DNA of 64,000 nucleotides from positions 205,772 through 269,771 of the forward strand of contig NW_024003102.1 of assembly GCF_014805625.2 (NCBI RefSeq). Direction: 5' to 3'. A program made the position numbers and the translations under genes. The notes below the pieces were generated by a model that was not told the origin of the DNA, did no database searches, and saw only the letters and a program-made list of their open reading frames with translations. Positions 35,351-47,195 of this stretch are shown here, one piece after another (the first letter of the stretch is position 1; every line of letters starts with the position of its first letter). Source of the DNA: Glossina fuscipes (taxonomy: Eukaryota > Arthropoda > Insecta > Diptera > Glossinidae).

Positions 35351-37689
35351 TTGGTTGATATTGCTACATAGTTTTAAGATCATTACATCTAATTAGTTAA
35401 ATATTAGATACATTTTGTTTTTTCACTTTTGTTTTATTGCGGATGTATTCTGACTTAGTATGTATGCTATACTAGTTATTGGTTACAAGTTTTAGATAAA
35501 CATGGTTATAGCTCGGATGACGAAAATTTGTAGCCGAATTTTGTTGTTTGAAATAAATAAATAAAGATAAACTATAACAAAACTAATTTACTTTGCAAAT
35601 TATAGTCAAATAATTCTAAACGACATGAAGAAGTTAATCCCAAACTTTAGTATTTTTCCAGTGGTGTAGGCCATTTTACATATAACGATTAACACGCTAA
35701 CAATGGTAGTCATTATCTATAAAGCAGTGAGCAACCGTGAATCTGTCTTTTTAGTGTAAAACGTCATAGAGTTACAAATCGGAACTCAGAAACTGGTATG
35801 CACAGTTACCATTCCCGAAACGCAGAAAATTGAGCGAACTGTCAAAATTCCCGTACGTTTGAATTGAAAATTTTTATCAAGATACGAAAAATTCGAATAT
35901 TTTCTTTGTTCTTGCAAATAAATTTTTTAAAACGGATTTGTTGGAAACCCGTTAGACCAGTAACATCATTATTAATAATAGCGCCTTGTATTAACTACAA
36001 AGAAGAGTTCCGGTATAGATAAATCTGTACAAATAGGCGGTACTTTTGCCGCTACTCTGTTCCCACTGGCCCCACAGAATGTGTAACATATTTTAATGCA
36101 CGACTGCCAAGTCCTTTTTTAAAAAAAAAAGTATAAATAATGTATTAACTAATGGTTGGTACATTGAAAGATTCCCGCACCACTCGATGTAGGCAAAACG
36201 TAAATAACATAATAAGAGCCCTTCTATATGTCAGTGGAAGATGATAGGAAGCCGATTGCGATTTGAAATATTTTTAGCAATTGAACTGTTTAACATGGAA
36301 AAAAAAATGTTGCTTGAAACACCTGTTGATAAGATGAATAGCGCCATTGTAATTCCTATTTCTTCTACAGGCTAAAGTATTTTTTTTTTTTTTAATCTGA
36401 AAGTAAACTGTTGCAGTCGACAGTTCGCAACCATGTATGTATGGCGACTCCGATAGTGTAGCGCAAGCATTTATAAATGCAAAAGCTAATAATTCTACAG
36501 TAAATAAGACAGTCTAATAGTTGTTATAATTCCAACATCTGTTAATTTTAATCGTTAGTGGTTCTAGAGAATGAAGTCGGTATAGCATGGAAGAGCCGAG
36601 TTTTTCACATGGCGACGAAAAAATTAGTGTAGAATGAAACCTGAATGCATTACTAAAAAATGAAGATTGAGTATTTTATTTTTATAAACAAGTTCATATA
36701 AGACAAATAAAAAACCACTAAAAGCAAGTGCTAGTGAAATAATAATAAATGTCGCAAATTTTTGATACGTTATTGTTCTCGTCTGTGTGGCTTTGTCGCA
36801 TTAATTAGCACTTCCCATACTACACATAACCAAGAAGAGGATAAGTTCTGTTACCGTTATTTTCTCGCGAAAATTTAGGTATGGGACAAAGTTATCAAAA
36901 TCTAAATTTTCTACAGATATTATATATATATATATATATATATGGATATGAAAAAATGTACGGAATTAGAAAAATAATAGAATAAAAGGGAACACAGAAG
37001 CAAGTGTAATATGTATGAGTTTGAGTGCATATAAAATTGAAAACTACTGCATTTTTAAATGTTTATGATGTCATTGTTAGGTTAGTAGTAGGACAAGGAA
37101 AAAGAAACGAAACTGAAAATTGTTTTTTGTATTGTATTGTATTATACAAATTTGAGCACAAATAATTTTTCAAACACATTTGTTGAAAATTTCGCTAAAA
37201 ATGTTGCTGAAACTAACGAAAAAAAAAAAAAACGCAAACAAAAAAAGAAAAATCCAAAAAAAGAAACAGTTAAAAGAAAAAGTTGAAAAAAGAGAAATGT
37301 TTTTCACGCATAGATGTTGAAAGTTTTTAAGAATTTACACACTTGTTGATACGAACATTAATAATCACCAACATATATGTATATAATATGTATTCATTTG
37401 TTGGCTACTTTGTTGGAACTATTTTTTGCAACTGTTAAAAGAAAAGTGAAATGGTTAAAAACTAAATCAGATGGTGTTTTTTGAAGCAATGGTAAGGTAG
37501 CCATAAATGTGTTTATCACCACGACACAATACAATCGTCAGCCCCAGTCTTATCAACAACAATTGTAACATTAAATATAAATAAATATTTATTTGTTCTG
37601 TCAGTTCTCTAAACCGTAAAAATGTTACCTGCACAAAAATGAGGGCAACTTTGTGGTACCATTTGAATAGGAATAGATGCCTATCAAGT
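35351..37689. other. Non-coding stretch with simple repeats
   Basis: Holds a (TA)n microsatellite at about 36920-36943, a poly-A/AAAAC tract at 37218-37270 and poly-T at 36380-36393. No gene seen. Confidence 0.5.
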
Positions 37690-37800
37690 AAGTCTACTTG
37701 CCACAGCTGAGCTAGCTAGTTCGTGAGATGTGGGAGGGGTTCTATAACTTGCGCATGGACTCTCCTAGGACAGTCACACCAAAGAATTGACGCATACTTG
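37690..37800 (-). repeat. Dispersed repeat, inverted copy of 3295-3415
   Basis: The reverse complement contains TTCTTTGGTGTGACTGTCC, AGGAGAGT, ATCTCACGAACTAGCTAGC, TCAGCT and TGGCAAG in the same order as 3295-3415. The pair is about 34 kb apart and inverted. No gypsy coding remnant adjoins this copy, so it may be a solo terminal region. Confidence 0.6.
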
Positions 37801-38685
37801 CCCATATTTCCATAAGTAGCCATTTTTAATCAACCATTAGAGTAAGTAAATGCTCTTTAAACAAGTCAAAACAGATGTGACTGCTTTCAGCCAACGTGCA
37901 GTCCTTATCAAACTCATAGAATTTAATATTTTTCAAATACAAAGAATAGTTAGCCAAAAATGTCGTGGTTTTTGTTTGCCTAGTGAAACTATAGCTGTTT
38001 TGATTACCTGCCTTATATGTGTGCGCGGTATAAAGCGATGCAACGACACACTATTAATGATGTCTCCTCAATTTGGCTTTATTTAGCGGAAAATCCAGTT
38101 TCCTTTAAAGTGATTGTACAATATTCATTATTCATATGCGGCGTAAAACAAGAGGGACCTTTCCTTTTTTTCACTTTTTTTATGCGTTAGAGAGCACAGA
38201 AATATATCGCTTAATTGTTTATCGTTTAATGTTATAGCTATTTTTATATTAATTTGTGGTATTGTCAAGCACATTCGAACACGATAAAAACAAAGTGTAG
38301 CACCGTAAATATGAGATATGCCCATTTGAATTTGCGAAGACATCCAATGGTATAAAAGACAATAATAATAAATGCTAAAATTTTTCTCCAATTTTATATT
38401 TGCTATGTGAGTTAATTAAATGTACACTTTTGTGGTTGATGTTATTTTCTAAGAACGATTTTCTAATCAAACTTGGTAAATTCCACTTTTAAATTTGTAA
38501 GACTCTTACTTTCATTTATTTACTCATTTTCGATCAAAGAAAAAAAAAAAACTTTATTTTTTTCATGATTGTAAAATCTTTTCACCGCTTTCACTTTCTC
38601 TTTTTTTCCATTTTCTTCACTTTTCCACGTGTCAAAATTGACTTTTTTTCCCACACGAGAACTTTACAATCCCTTTTTGGCGCAG
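37801..38685. other. Non-coding stretch
   Basis: ORFs at 37850-38086 (plus) and 38128-38391 (minus) have no motif. The 38530-38660 end is T- and C-rich and could serve as a polypyrimidine tract for the exon-like segment that follows. Confidence 0.4.
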
Positions 38686-38840
38686 AGTTGCATGCTTCTT
38701 TTAACAACAATGAAATGAAATACGATTGTGAGAGAAAAAAAGATAAACCTTATATTGCGCAACGTCGTTATTATCGGCGTTATCAACAGCACCAGCATGT
38801 AGACATTGTTCCAGTGTACGTCGACACACAAACCCACAAG
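38686..38840 (+). CDS. Candidate internal exon, unidentified basic Tyr/His/Arg-rich protein
   Basis: The segment is open in one frame and flanked by plausible splice sites: a pyrimidine-rich CCCTTTTTGGCGCAG acceptor ending at 38685 and a CACAAG|GTATTT donor at 38840/38841. The 155-nt exon would start with two bases of a split codon and end on a codon boundary. It encodes text like KYDCERKKDKPYIAQRRYY, RRYQQHQHVDIVPVYVDTQT. Its base composition is clearly richer in GC than the surrounding poly-T/poly-A sequence. I do not recognise the protein. No partner exon was identified on either side, so it could be an isolated decayed exon. Confidence 0.35.
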
Positions 38841-40809
38841 GTATTTTTTTATTTTTACCTTTTTATATTTAATATTTATTATATATTTAATATTATATTT
38901 GCAACTTAATAAGATGATGTAGATATATACTTGGTTCTCTTTCTTTTATTGTTTGAACGGTCAGCAGGAGACTATATTTCAAACACTATTTTACACAAAT
39001 GAAATGAGAATAGAAATTTTTTTTCTAAATAAATATCCATATTTTTTATTCTATATTTTTCTAAAATACTAGAGAGGCGCTAAAATTTCTATTTAAATAA
39101 GAAAAGTAGGCTGGAGGGTTTCTTCGGTTTCTCCCACTCAAAAGTATGGGCCGAAGGTATATAGTGGCCCTGGGCATTAGATTAATCCTTTCCATAAGTA
39201 GGCCTTGTCCGTATGTATGTCTGTATAAGGGTAATTGGACGCGTTCTTCTTGAGTGTAACTGCTCGTGGAATCGGCTATATTTAGCCTTCCCATTGCTGC
39301 CGAACTACCTAGCTTTGCGATGACATGTGCATTTATCAATTACAACCTACAGCGATCTGACTGAACGAATTGGAAAATTTTTATATTAGATATCAATTTT
39401 TCTTTTCTTGTTATTTGTAACATTTTATGAAATAACAGTGACGTACCTTTATTAACCTGTGACTCATATCTTCACTACTTGCTAAATATTGTATAAACCG
39501 CTTGGTCCCCTAATATACGGTTGGGATGCCACCACTGCATTTAGTTCAATTATAATTTTTAGGATCAAATCTAGGTAATTTAACACCGTATTGCGATTGA
39601 CTATTTTTTTACTAGCAAGTATCATTCCTTCAATTTTCCCGCACTCTTTATCTGCAAGTTCACTTCCACGTAGTATTTTCAGTTAGCAGCAAAGCTATAG
39701 GCACAATTATTGCTTAAACTATACGGAAACTTACTTATGACGAAATATTTTCTGTAAAACATAGGATAAAAAGTGATATCTTAACTTTTCAGCGACAGAC
39801 ACGCGAATTGTGATAATTACCCATATAATTATTTCCCATTGAGCTACCAGCTTTCTCCGATAGTTTGAAATGATGGGAGAGAAAAAGAAAGTACCCGATA
39901 AAAGGAGAGTATGTATATATAGAAATATATTGTAAGACTAAAAATAATTTACCATTAATCTTTAGGCGTAATAAATTAAACTATATTTGCGCATGTAATT
40001 ATCTGTCAGAGTTATATGGCACACATGGGTCGCGTGGTAATAGCGTTTCTACTTTCACGGTGGTTGAATATCTGTGAAGCAGAATTTGAGATGCAAAATC
40101 ACTGGAGTACTGACTTCAGCTTTGTTTAACCTTTTGTCATTTGCTCAGCTTCAGAAAAATGTTGCCATATATGTCAAATGTGCAATAAAAAAGAGTCGGC
40201 TCAAGTTTAAACCTTTAACCAACGTAAATTTAGTCTTTTAACCACCTTAATATATACAATAACCTAAATGATCTTTTTAATACTCACAACGATGCTCACC
40301 TAAAGGAATTAATTTGTAGTTACCTCTGATAATATTAATTCGAACTACTACATTTCTCCACAACATTAATACTTTGAATAATGTTTTTACCGAGTTTATT
40401 ATACTTATTATTTTTTTCCTTTGTAAAACTGCTTTTAAATCGGATTAAGCCTTGGAAAACCTAAAGTCATACATTTTAATCTGACTGCATATAACGACTG
40501 TTACAAATGTTCCTTAATTTGGACATACAAGCTATATCGCATTGGCTTAGTTCTTATTTGCTTGTTACTTACAAAATCGAAACAAAGTAGAAAATTCGAA
40601 AGCAAAAAAAAAATTTTAAGAGGTAAGTAGTATAATGTTAAATGTTAAAAAATAATCGTTTAGTGTAAATCAATATATAAATATTAAGCAGAATTTTTTT
40701 GATATGTTTGTGTTACGTATATATATGCAAGGTGGTGGAGAGCTGATAGCGAAGAGTAAAACGAATGAAGTAACATTATATAGAATCACAGAGAAATAAA
40801 TATTGTTAT
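38841..40809. other. Non-coding stretch with one protein-like minus-strand ORF
   Basis: The only stretch that stands out is 39061-39339 on the minus strand. It is a 92-codon ORF with balanced composition (starts MINAHVIAKLGSSAAMGRLN, later SYTQEERVQLPLYRHTYG) in GC-richer DNA. I cannot identify it or find splice sites that clearly support it. The remainder is AT-rich with nothing recognised. Confidence 0.3.
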
Positions 40810-42221
40810 ATGTTATATGTGGAGTTAAAAAATACAGTCAAAAATACAGTACAGTCGTTAAACGTTTGTACTTACAATCATCATAATTATATATATATTT
40901 CCATCGTATGGTCGTCAACGACACTTTTACCAATGAATGAATGTAAAGTTGTTAAAGATAAAGTAGAAGAATGGCTGCGAGTTGGAGTTACTAGGTCGCC
41001 CACATCCCAATGGTAGAAAAAAGAGGATTAATATACAAATAAGTCGACGGTAACGACGTTTGGTTGGTGTCAAATAGTATTGAGCTGAAATTATTAAAAA
41101 CATACGCGATCAGGCTCATTCTGCTGTACAGAAAACAATTCAAGGTTTTAAACAACAATACTACGTTACACACGTAGAAAAAGATGTAGACCAATGTATT
41201 GCGAATTGCGTTGGATGAATAATTCACAACAGTGGATTGGGAAAACGAGGGGACTTTTTAATTTGCATACAAAAACAGGTTACACACTCTACACATCGAC
41301 TACTTAGATTTACTAGACGCAAATAGTAAAAATTAAAAGTATGTTCTATACATTATGGATATTTTGCCGCAAAACAACAGCCTGTGAAAGAGATATATAA
41401 AATTTTAACGTGTTCTCAATGTCTTTGGTTATCCAATAAGAATAACTACCAATAGAGGTTCTACATTCATGTCGAAAAAATTTATTAGCCTTTGTTCAGA
41501 AAATAATATTAAAAATATTCGGATAAAAACTGGTGTGCCTCGGGATAATGGTTAGATAGAAAGAATAACTCCAAGTATAGTAGCAAATATGATGCAATCG
41601 CCATCGGTTGATTCATCGGAGTGATATAATGTTGTTAGACAGGTTGACAAGGCGATAAACTTCACTTTAAATGTTTCAACGAAGTTTTCACGAATTGAAA
41701 CATTGCTCGGAACACATATGAAAAGGAATAAATTATGTCAAGGGGCTAAAAAGTAAATACAGTAGGCGTCAGATGCATGTAAGCAGCACTACGATAGACA
41801 TCGCAAGAAATAAAGGAGTTATGAAGTTGAAGAAGTAGCGACCATGAAAAGGGCACAATTAGGCTCAGGGAAAAAGCTGGCAAAAAAGTATTTAGGTCCA
41901 TATCGAATTGTCAATATAGAACGTAACAGGCACTATGATGTTGAAAACGTCGCGTACATTGAAAGTGCTCGTAATACAACCGCCTGTTTTGATTATATGA
42001 AGCCATACAAATCTTTAGAAGATGAGGAAGAAAACTATTATCATCTTGTAGAAATGATGAACAGAATCGCCAAATGTAAAGTGCAGGTGCCTCGCAGACC
42101 AGTAAATAGAGGAGAGTTGATAGAGGAGTGTACAACGAATGATATAAATTTGCAAAGAAGCACAGAGAAACTAGAGTCAGTCATTAGTCGGTCGTCAGTT
42201 CTAAATTCGCACAGTCGTTAA
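40810..42221 (+). pseudogene. Ty3/gypsy-type pol remnant: RT start and integrase, decayed
   Basis: A plus-strand LTR-retrotransposon remnant. About 40930-41014 matches the start of RT (KVEEWLRVGVTRSP). The rest of RT and RNase H is missing. 41100-41220 resembles the integrase zinc finger (AHSAVQKTIQ ... CIANCVG). 41290-41330 carries the first core Asp (LHIDYLDLLD). At 41451 the second core motif reads Asn-Arg-Gly instead of Asp-Arg-Gly. At about 41550 the third region keeps its Glu (IERI), though a TAG precedes it. A clean 125-codon frame at 41844-42221 then holds the integrase C-terminal module (KKYLGPYRIVNIERNRHYDV) and a 3' extension. No LTR is seen. The loss of the core Asp and the stops make it inactive. 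Confidence 0.85.
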
Positions 42222-43628
42222 ATTAAATTCATTGAGTTAAGTTGTAAAACGTTGCAGTCGTCAAACCTTCTTGCTAACTTCTATTATTTCCTTGTAATTA
42301 GTTAATCGTGATATTAAACTCCACATTAAACATTATTCTAATACCATTATTTCTGATAACAAATATATCACGATTGTATAGACACATAACGACGCAGGTG
42401 GATTTCTGAAAATTTTCGCGTCTTAAAAGCAGCTTTTAAATATGTATTATAAACTTTTGGATCAAGCAATGTTTTAGGAGCAATACTTATTCTGATTCCA
42501 GTAGTTTATGTCCTTTATAATGTCTTTATACATGACACATATTTCCTGTTATTTTTAAGCTTTTCATGTAGTGTGTTTTCATTTTTGCTAACTACTTCAG
42601 CATTTCCATTAAATCTTTCTTAAACGTTTTTATTTTGTTGCTGCTCTAAATTATATTTGCTTACACTTTACTGCTTACTATTTTAGGCTATTTTTGTGAA
42701 TTCTCAGCCGTCTTTTGCATCTTTTTTTTTTATAGTTGCGACTGATAAATCTTTGTGAATACGTGCTTCTAATAAAAAATGACAATAATACCAAAAACTA
42801 TGAAATGTGTTAATATGCATTCTACCAAAGTACAAGATTTTAACTAAAAACAGAAGTGATTTAAAGAAAGCTTAAAAATTGTTTTCATTGAGTTGAAACA
42901 AGGAAAGGAACTATGTACTATTTAAGCTAAACTTTTCAAGATAAAAAAATTTGTCTAAATCATTAATTGTCAGTAATTTCTAATGTAATAAAATAGATTC
43001 GCTGGGGAGTTGCTTTCACAAAATCCATGTCTGTTTCTAATGGAAGACGCATGAAACATGGTTAATAATATTGCATAGCGCTTTAATGCACAGCGTCAGG
43101 AGTCTAGGAGAGGACAAGCAAATCGCTGTTTTAATAGATAATTTTTTCCATTTGGCGATTGATTTTTACTTACTGCGGCTTTGATTGGAATTTGCAACGT
43201 TTTATAGTTTTCATAGTAGCTGCGGCTACTATTTCAGTAGGTTTTTCACAAATTGTAAGTTTAATTAATTAACTTGACTTAAACTTAAAATGAACTCTTA
43301 AAATTTAGGTATTGCCGTTTGTCACACTAAAAGTTTAAAATGTTTAAGCACTTTGAACTTTTTTTTTGCTTGTTTCCTTATTTCATCGGAAAACCCAATG
43401 TCGTTATTTTGGTTTTGACAGTCATAAATAATAAGAACAAAAATTTCCTTCTTTTTTCTCCTGTTTCAATCCACATAAAATATATGTAACTATCCTCAGT
43501 ACAATTTATGTCAACAATACTACTACACATTCGCGACCATGGTCAATGCAATTCCACCACGGAAACATTACATAAAATGGATCAATATATATGTCATACC
43601 CAAAAGTGTATAGCTGCTTCTTGTTTAC
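42222..43628. other. Non-coding stretch between two retroelements
   Basis: AT-rich with no supportable gene, RNA or repeat. It ends at the TAA-repeat tail of the minus-strand I-like element. Confidence 0.5.
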
Positions 43629-46600
43629 TATATTATTATTATTATTTTAACTTTAGACTAATGAAATGAATTCTTAAACTAAAAAAAGACATTGAGCACT
43701 AGCAACACAGGCTATCGGCTCTAATTAAAAAAAAAAAAAATAAAATTTACATTAGATAATGAGCTTAGTAGTGTTAATAGAGTAATGTATAGAATTGATA
43801 TTCTGTTCTGAAGCTGATTGTAGAATGTTCAAAGGGTTAATCGTTCCAAATGCAATACTTCTAGCCAAGGAAAAGTTGAGGGAGTCGCAGAGAATGTGCT
43901 TTATGGTAAGAGTTTGTCCACAACAGCAATCTGCTGGAAGAAGACTTCTTCAGGATCCATTGGTGAGTTGCAACTGTATGGCCAAGGTGAATTCTCGAAA
44001 ATGTTTGGGTCTTGATTCTCTCAACATTTGTTGGATATAAAGGTGGAATTAATTGAGTGTTAGCAGAAGAGTAGTGCTGATGATGGTATTGTAGATTTCC
44101 TTCTGTAATTTTCTCTTTAACTTTTTTACAATGTATCTTTGAAGATCCAACATTTCCATGACATCATCCATAATTAGAGGTGCATAAGCAGCATACTTCG
44201 CCGCTCGATCAGCCGGCTCTTTTCCCGACATGATTTGGTGACCAAATCATTTCAATTTTTTCGCCGGGTGTTGTAATGATATTCCTTAATTTGTTGATGG
44301 TGCTCCATCTCAAAGTCGAAGGGTTCCGAGTAGCTTGTAATACAGACAAACTGTCGGTAACAATGACGGTTTCGAGTTTGTTTTTATGGGCAAGGTTGGC
44401 AGCGTGAAGGATAGCTCTGGCTTCGGTTATGAAATTTGAAGTACTTTCGTGAAATATGTGGTTGAGAAGAACCCGTCCTGTAGCATCTACCACCGCACAA
44501 GCAGGAGGCAGACCAGAAAATTTTGAGCGTGTGTGTGTATAAAAGATTCCAGCCAGTACTCGCCAGTATTTGAGTTTTCTCAGCTGTTAGATTCTCGAAG
44601 ACGTAATTTGGAGTATCTTCTTTCTTGTGCATAGACAGAGAGATGTCAAAAGAGCAGTCTTTCAAAATCCAGGGAGGTTTAACACCAAAAGAGCGGGCAA
44701 TTTTTAAGGGAATGTTCAATTGCTTTGCGATGCACAAACAATGGTCAATTGCAGATGGTGACTTTGGAATTTTCTTCGCAATAATAATCTTTCTTACGTC
44801 ATCACCGAGAATGGATTTGTTTGAATTAAGAAGCCTAGGGAATATTTTAGCTTTTAACTCATAAAGTCTATTTTCTAAAGTTGGGAGACCAGTTTCAATT
44901 ATAATATTATTTATGGGCGTCGTCCGAAAAGCATAACAACTTGCTCTAACGGCTTGGTGATAGACCGGTTTAAGGATGTTGATATTAGATATGCAGCTAT
45001 TGCCATAAATTATCAAAGCACAGTCAATCTTGCTTAACACAAGCATTTTGGTAAGATAAGCGATAGTGTTAATATGCGCATGGCTTCTCCAAGCAACGTA
45101 CTGTATGAAATTTACCCTTGTTAAAAGGGAGTTTTTTAACCGAAGGCAGTGTGCTTTCCAACGATAATTGTTTGAAAACGTGAGCCCGAGAACATGGAGC
45201 GTCTGCACATTTAGTACTGGTAAGTCGTTAATATGCATCAGTAGGTTTCCTGCATCGCACATTTGTTTTCGACAAATGTGCATTTTTTTTGATTTTTGTA
45301 TAGAGATTATAGCTCCTGACGAGTTTGCTCATGTGGTGATCTCACATGCAATAGATTCGAGGATGTTGATTGCTTTCGTGTTGTCTTTTTCTTTTGTAAA
45401 AATGTATACATCGTCCGCGTAGAGACAAGGTTCCACTCTTGGTACACGGCAAAGAATTTCGCTAATTTCGTTGAAAGCGATCTGGAAAAGCGTGACAGAG
45501 AGAGGAGATCCTTGCGGAATGCCATTCATTAGCGGAAAGGAATCAGAGAGATGATTGTTGATTCTAACTTTAAATCGCCGAAGCGACATGGATGACTTGA
45601 TGTGGTTGAAAAATTTGGGTGCAACATTCCATGATTTCAAGAGTCTTAAGATAACATGAAGACCAACTCTGTCAAATGCTTTTTCGAAATCTATTGAGAG
45701 AACTGTTACGTGAATTCGTTCGGAAATTGCATTGCTTGTGAAATAATCAATATGTAGCAGAGCGTCGATGCATCCTCTACCCCACTTGAAACCAACTTGT
45801 TGCTTTGTTATCAGGTTCTTGGATTCAAGAAACCAAGATAATCTAGATGCCATAATCTTCTCTAAAACCTTAGAGAGGCAAGATAAAAGAGAAATTGGGC
45901 GATAATCAGATGCGATGGAGACATTTTTTGACTTTGGAATTGGAACAACTGTTGCCAGTTTCCACATGTAGGGTATATGGCCAGTCATAAATACCGTATT
46001 ATATAGGTCCAGTAATTTCTTTTTACTAGTTTTAGACATAGCACTGATCATTTGGTATGAGATGCGGTCTAGAGCAGGTGTCTTCCCCTTCAAATTGGAG
46101 AGACAACTTCCAAGTTCTGAGGTAGGTACGCAATTTTCCAGGAACATGGCACATCTGTCAATACTATTTGAAGGAGATATTGGAGTCCTTTTATTTTCAA
46201 TGAAAGCACTGGAGAAGTTGCTGTCAGAGGAGTATTCGCACCACACTTTTCCAAAGTAATTAGAAATCTCATCTGCGTCAGTTAAAGTTCCATTGGGAGT
46301 GCAGATGGCAGAAATTTGGTTCAGGTTTGAAGTCCCATTAAGTCTGTTGATTTTGTTCCAGACAACTTTCATTGATGTATTTCTGTGAATTCGTCTCGAG
46401 AAAAGTTCGAAACTAAGTGCCTTTGATTTCCGTAATTCCTTCCTGAATAGAGCACTGGCCTTTTTGTATAATAACAAGTGATTCTGATCAGGACATCTCT
46501 TAAAGCGGTGCCATAGATCCATTTTATTTTTCCTCAAAAACGGAAGCGTGTTGTTCCACCAAGGAACCCTAGCTCGTTTAAAAGAGGTGTTGGATTGAGG

Positions 46601-46826
46601 AATAGAAAGATGAGCAGCCGTGCGAATCGCTTTAGACATAATAGCAGCATCATGGTTGCAGTTCCCGTTAAATGGCTTTGAATTCAAAAATGACTCCACC
46701 TGTTTGGAGTAATTGATCCAATCCGCTTTATCTAGGAGGAATTTGGACTGTTTTGCTGGAGTAGCAGAGGACGTTGAAAGTTTAAGATCGATTATGATTG
46801 GAAAGTGATCACTATTATATTTTTAT
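43629..46826 (-). mobile_element. I-factor-like non-LTR retrotransposon, 5'-truncated, with (TAA)n tail
   Basis: On the minus strand this is a nearly continuous 3.2-kb LINE. It starts at about 46826 in the last endonuclease motif (SDHFPI), so ORF1 and most of the endonuclease are lost. It then runs through RT, RNase H and a Cys/His end. It terminates in a 3' UTR and a tail of TAA units at 43648-43631. TAA-repeat tails instead of poly(A), together with an RNase H domain after RT, are hallmarks of the I clade (I factor of Drosophila). On its 5' side the sequence passes at about 46830 into a plus-strand LINE of a different group, so it probably inserted there. Target-site duplications were not identified. 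Confidence 0.88.
43740..46826 (-). pseudogene. ORF2 of the I-like element: reverse transcriptase, RNase H, C-terminal zinc knuckle; lightly mutated
   Basis: The 456-codon open part (45329-46699) holds RT, with LATVVPIPKSKNVSIASDYR, PISLLSCLSKVLEKIM, LSIDFEKAFDRV and CLYADDVYIF; the YADD site is intact. A TGA at 45331-45329 interrupts it, but the same frame continues to about 44525 through the thumb region. A one-base shift near 44525 leads into RNase H (44209-44493), which keeps the usual acidic residues: Asp in VVDATG, Glu in TEARAI, Asp in VTDSLS. After another shift comes Asp in ADRAAKYA. Downstream, about 44030-43780, is HLGHTVATHQW and, one frame over, DCCCGQTLTIKHIL, the C-terminal zinc-binding end typical of I-type ORF2. 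With one nonsense codon and about three frameshifts it is young but dead. Confidence 0.85.
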
Positions 46827-46829
46827 AAG

Positions 46830-47195
46830 TTTGTCAATTCCAAAAGAAAAATCTCCATGTATCCCCCGCAGGTTCCGTTGAATCGTTTCGATTCCTGTTG
46901 GCATATTGCTGAATACTTCCGGCGTAATTTTTCAACTGCTGCTTCTGATTTAACTGTTAACTATCCGTATCCGCTAACCAACTCGATTTCAATTCTAACT
47001 TGGTCATTTCAGAAAACGACTGTTTACATATTTGAGGCCCTCAAAATATAGCTATGAGACGGAGCCTGACGGCATTCTATCATTTATTCTGAAACCATCC
47101 TCTGATAAGCAGTATGTCGTAGTTTCAAAGTTTCTTAAACACTCCTTGAAATCATCTGTTTTCCCTTTGTGCTGAAAGAGTAGTTTCCTTAATTG
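46830..47195 (+). mobile_element. LINE fragment (region just before RT), 3'-truncated
   Basis: This piece matches the neighbouring LINE at about 48020-48400: AAAAGAAAAATCTC, then TTTTCAACTGCTGCTTCTGA / TTTTCGACTGCGAACTCTGA, then CTAACCAACT, then TTTTCCCTTTGTGCTGAAAG. It covers the linker before RT and the first RT residues, with a deletion between about 47050 and 47130. It then switches abruptly into endonuclease sequence at about 47196. It is therefore a separate copy or a rearranged part of the next element. Confidence 0.7.

Noticed and set aside
36920..36943. (TA)n tract as a regulatory element
   Set aside because: A simple microsatellite; no associated gene start was found.
41911..42135. 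Minus-strand ORF of 74 codons
   Set aside because: Antisense of the gypsy-type integrase C-terminal frame.
43795..44864. Plus-strand ORFs at 43795, 44625, 45168 and 46062
   Set aside because: They are antisense shadows of the I-like ORF2 and show no motifs of their own.
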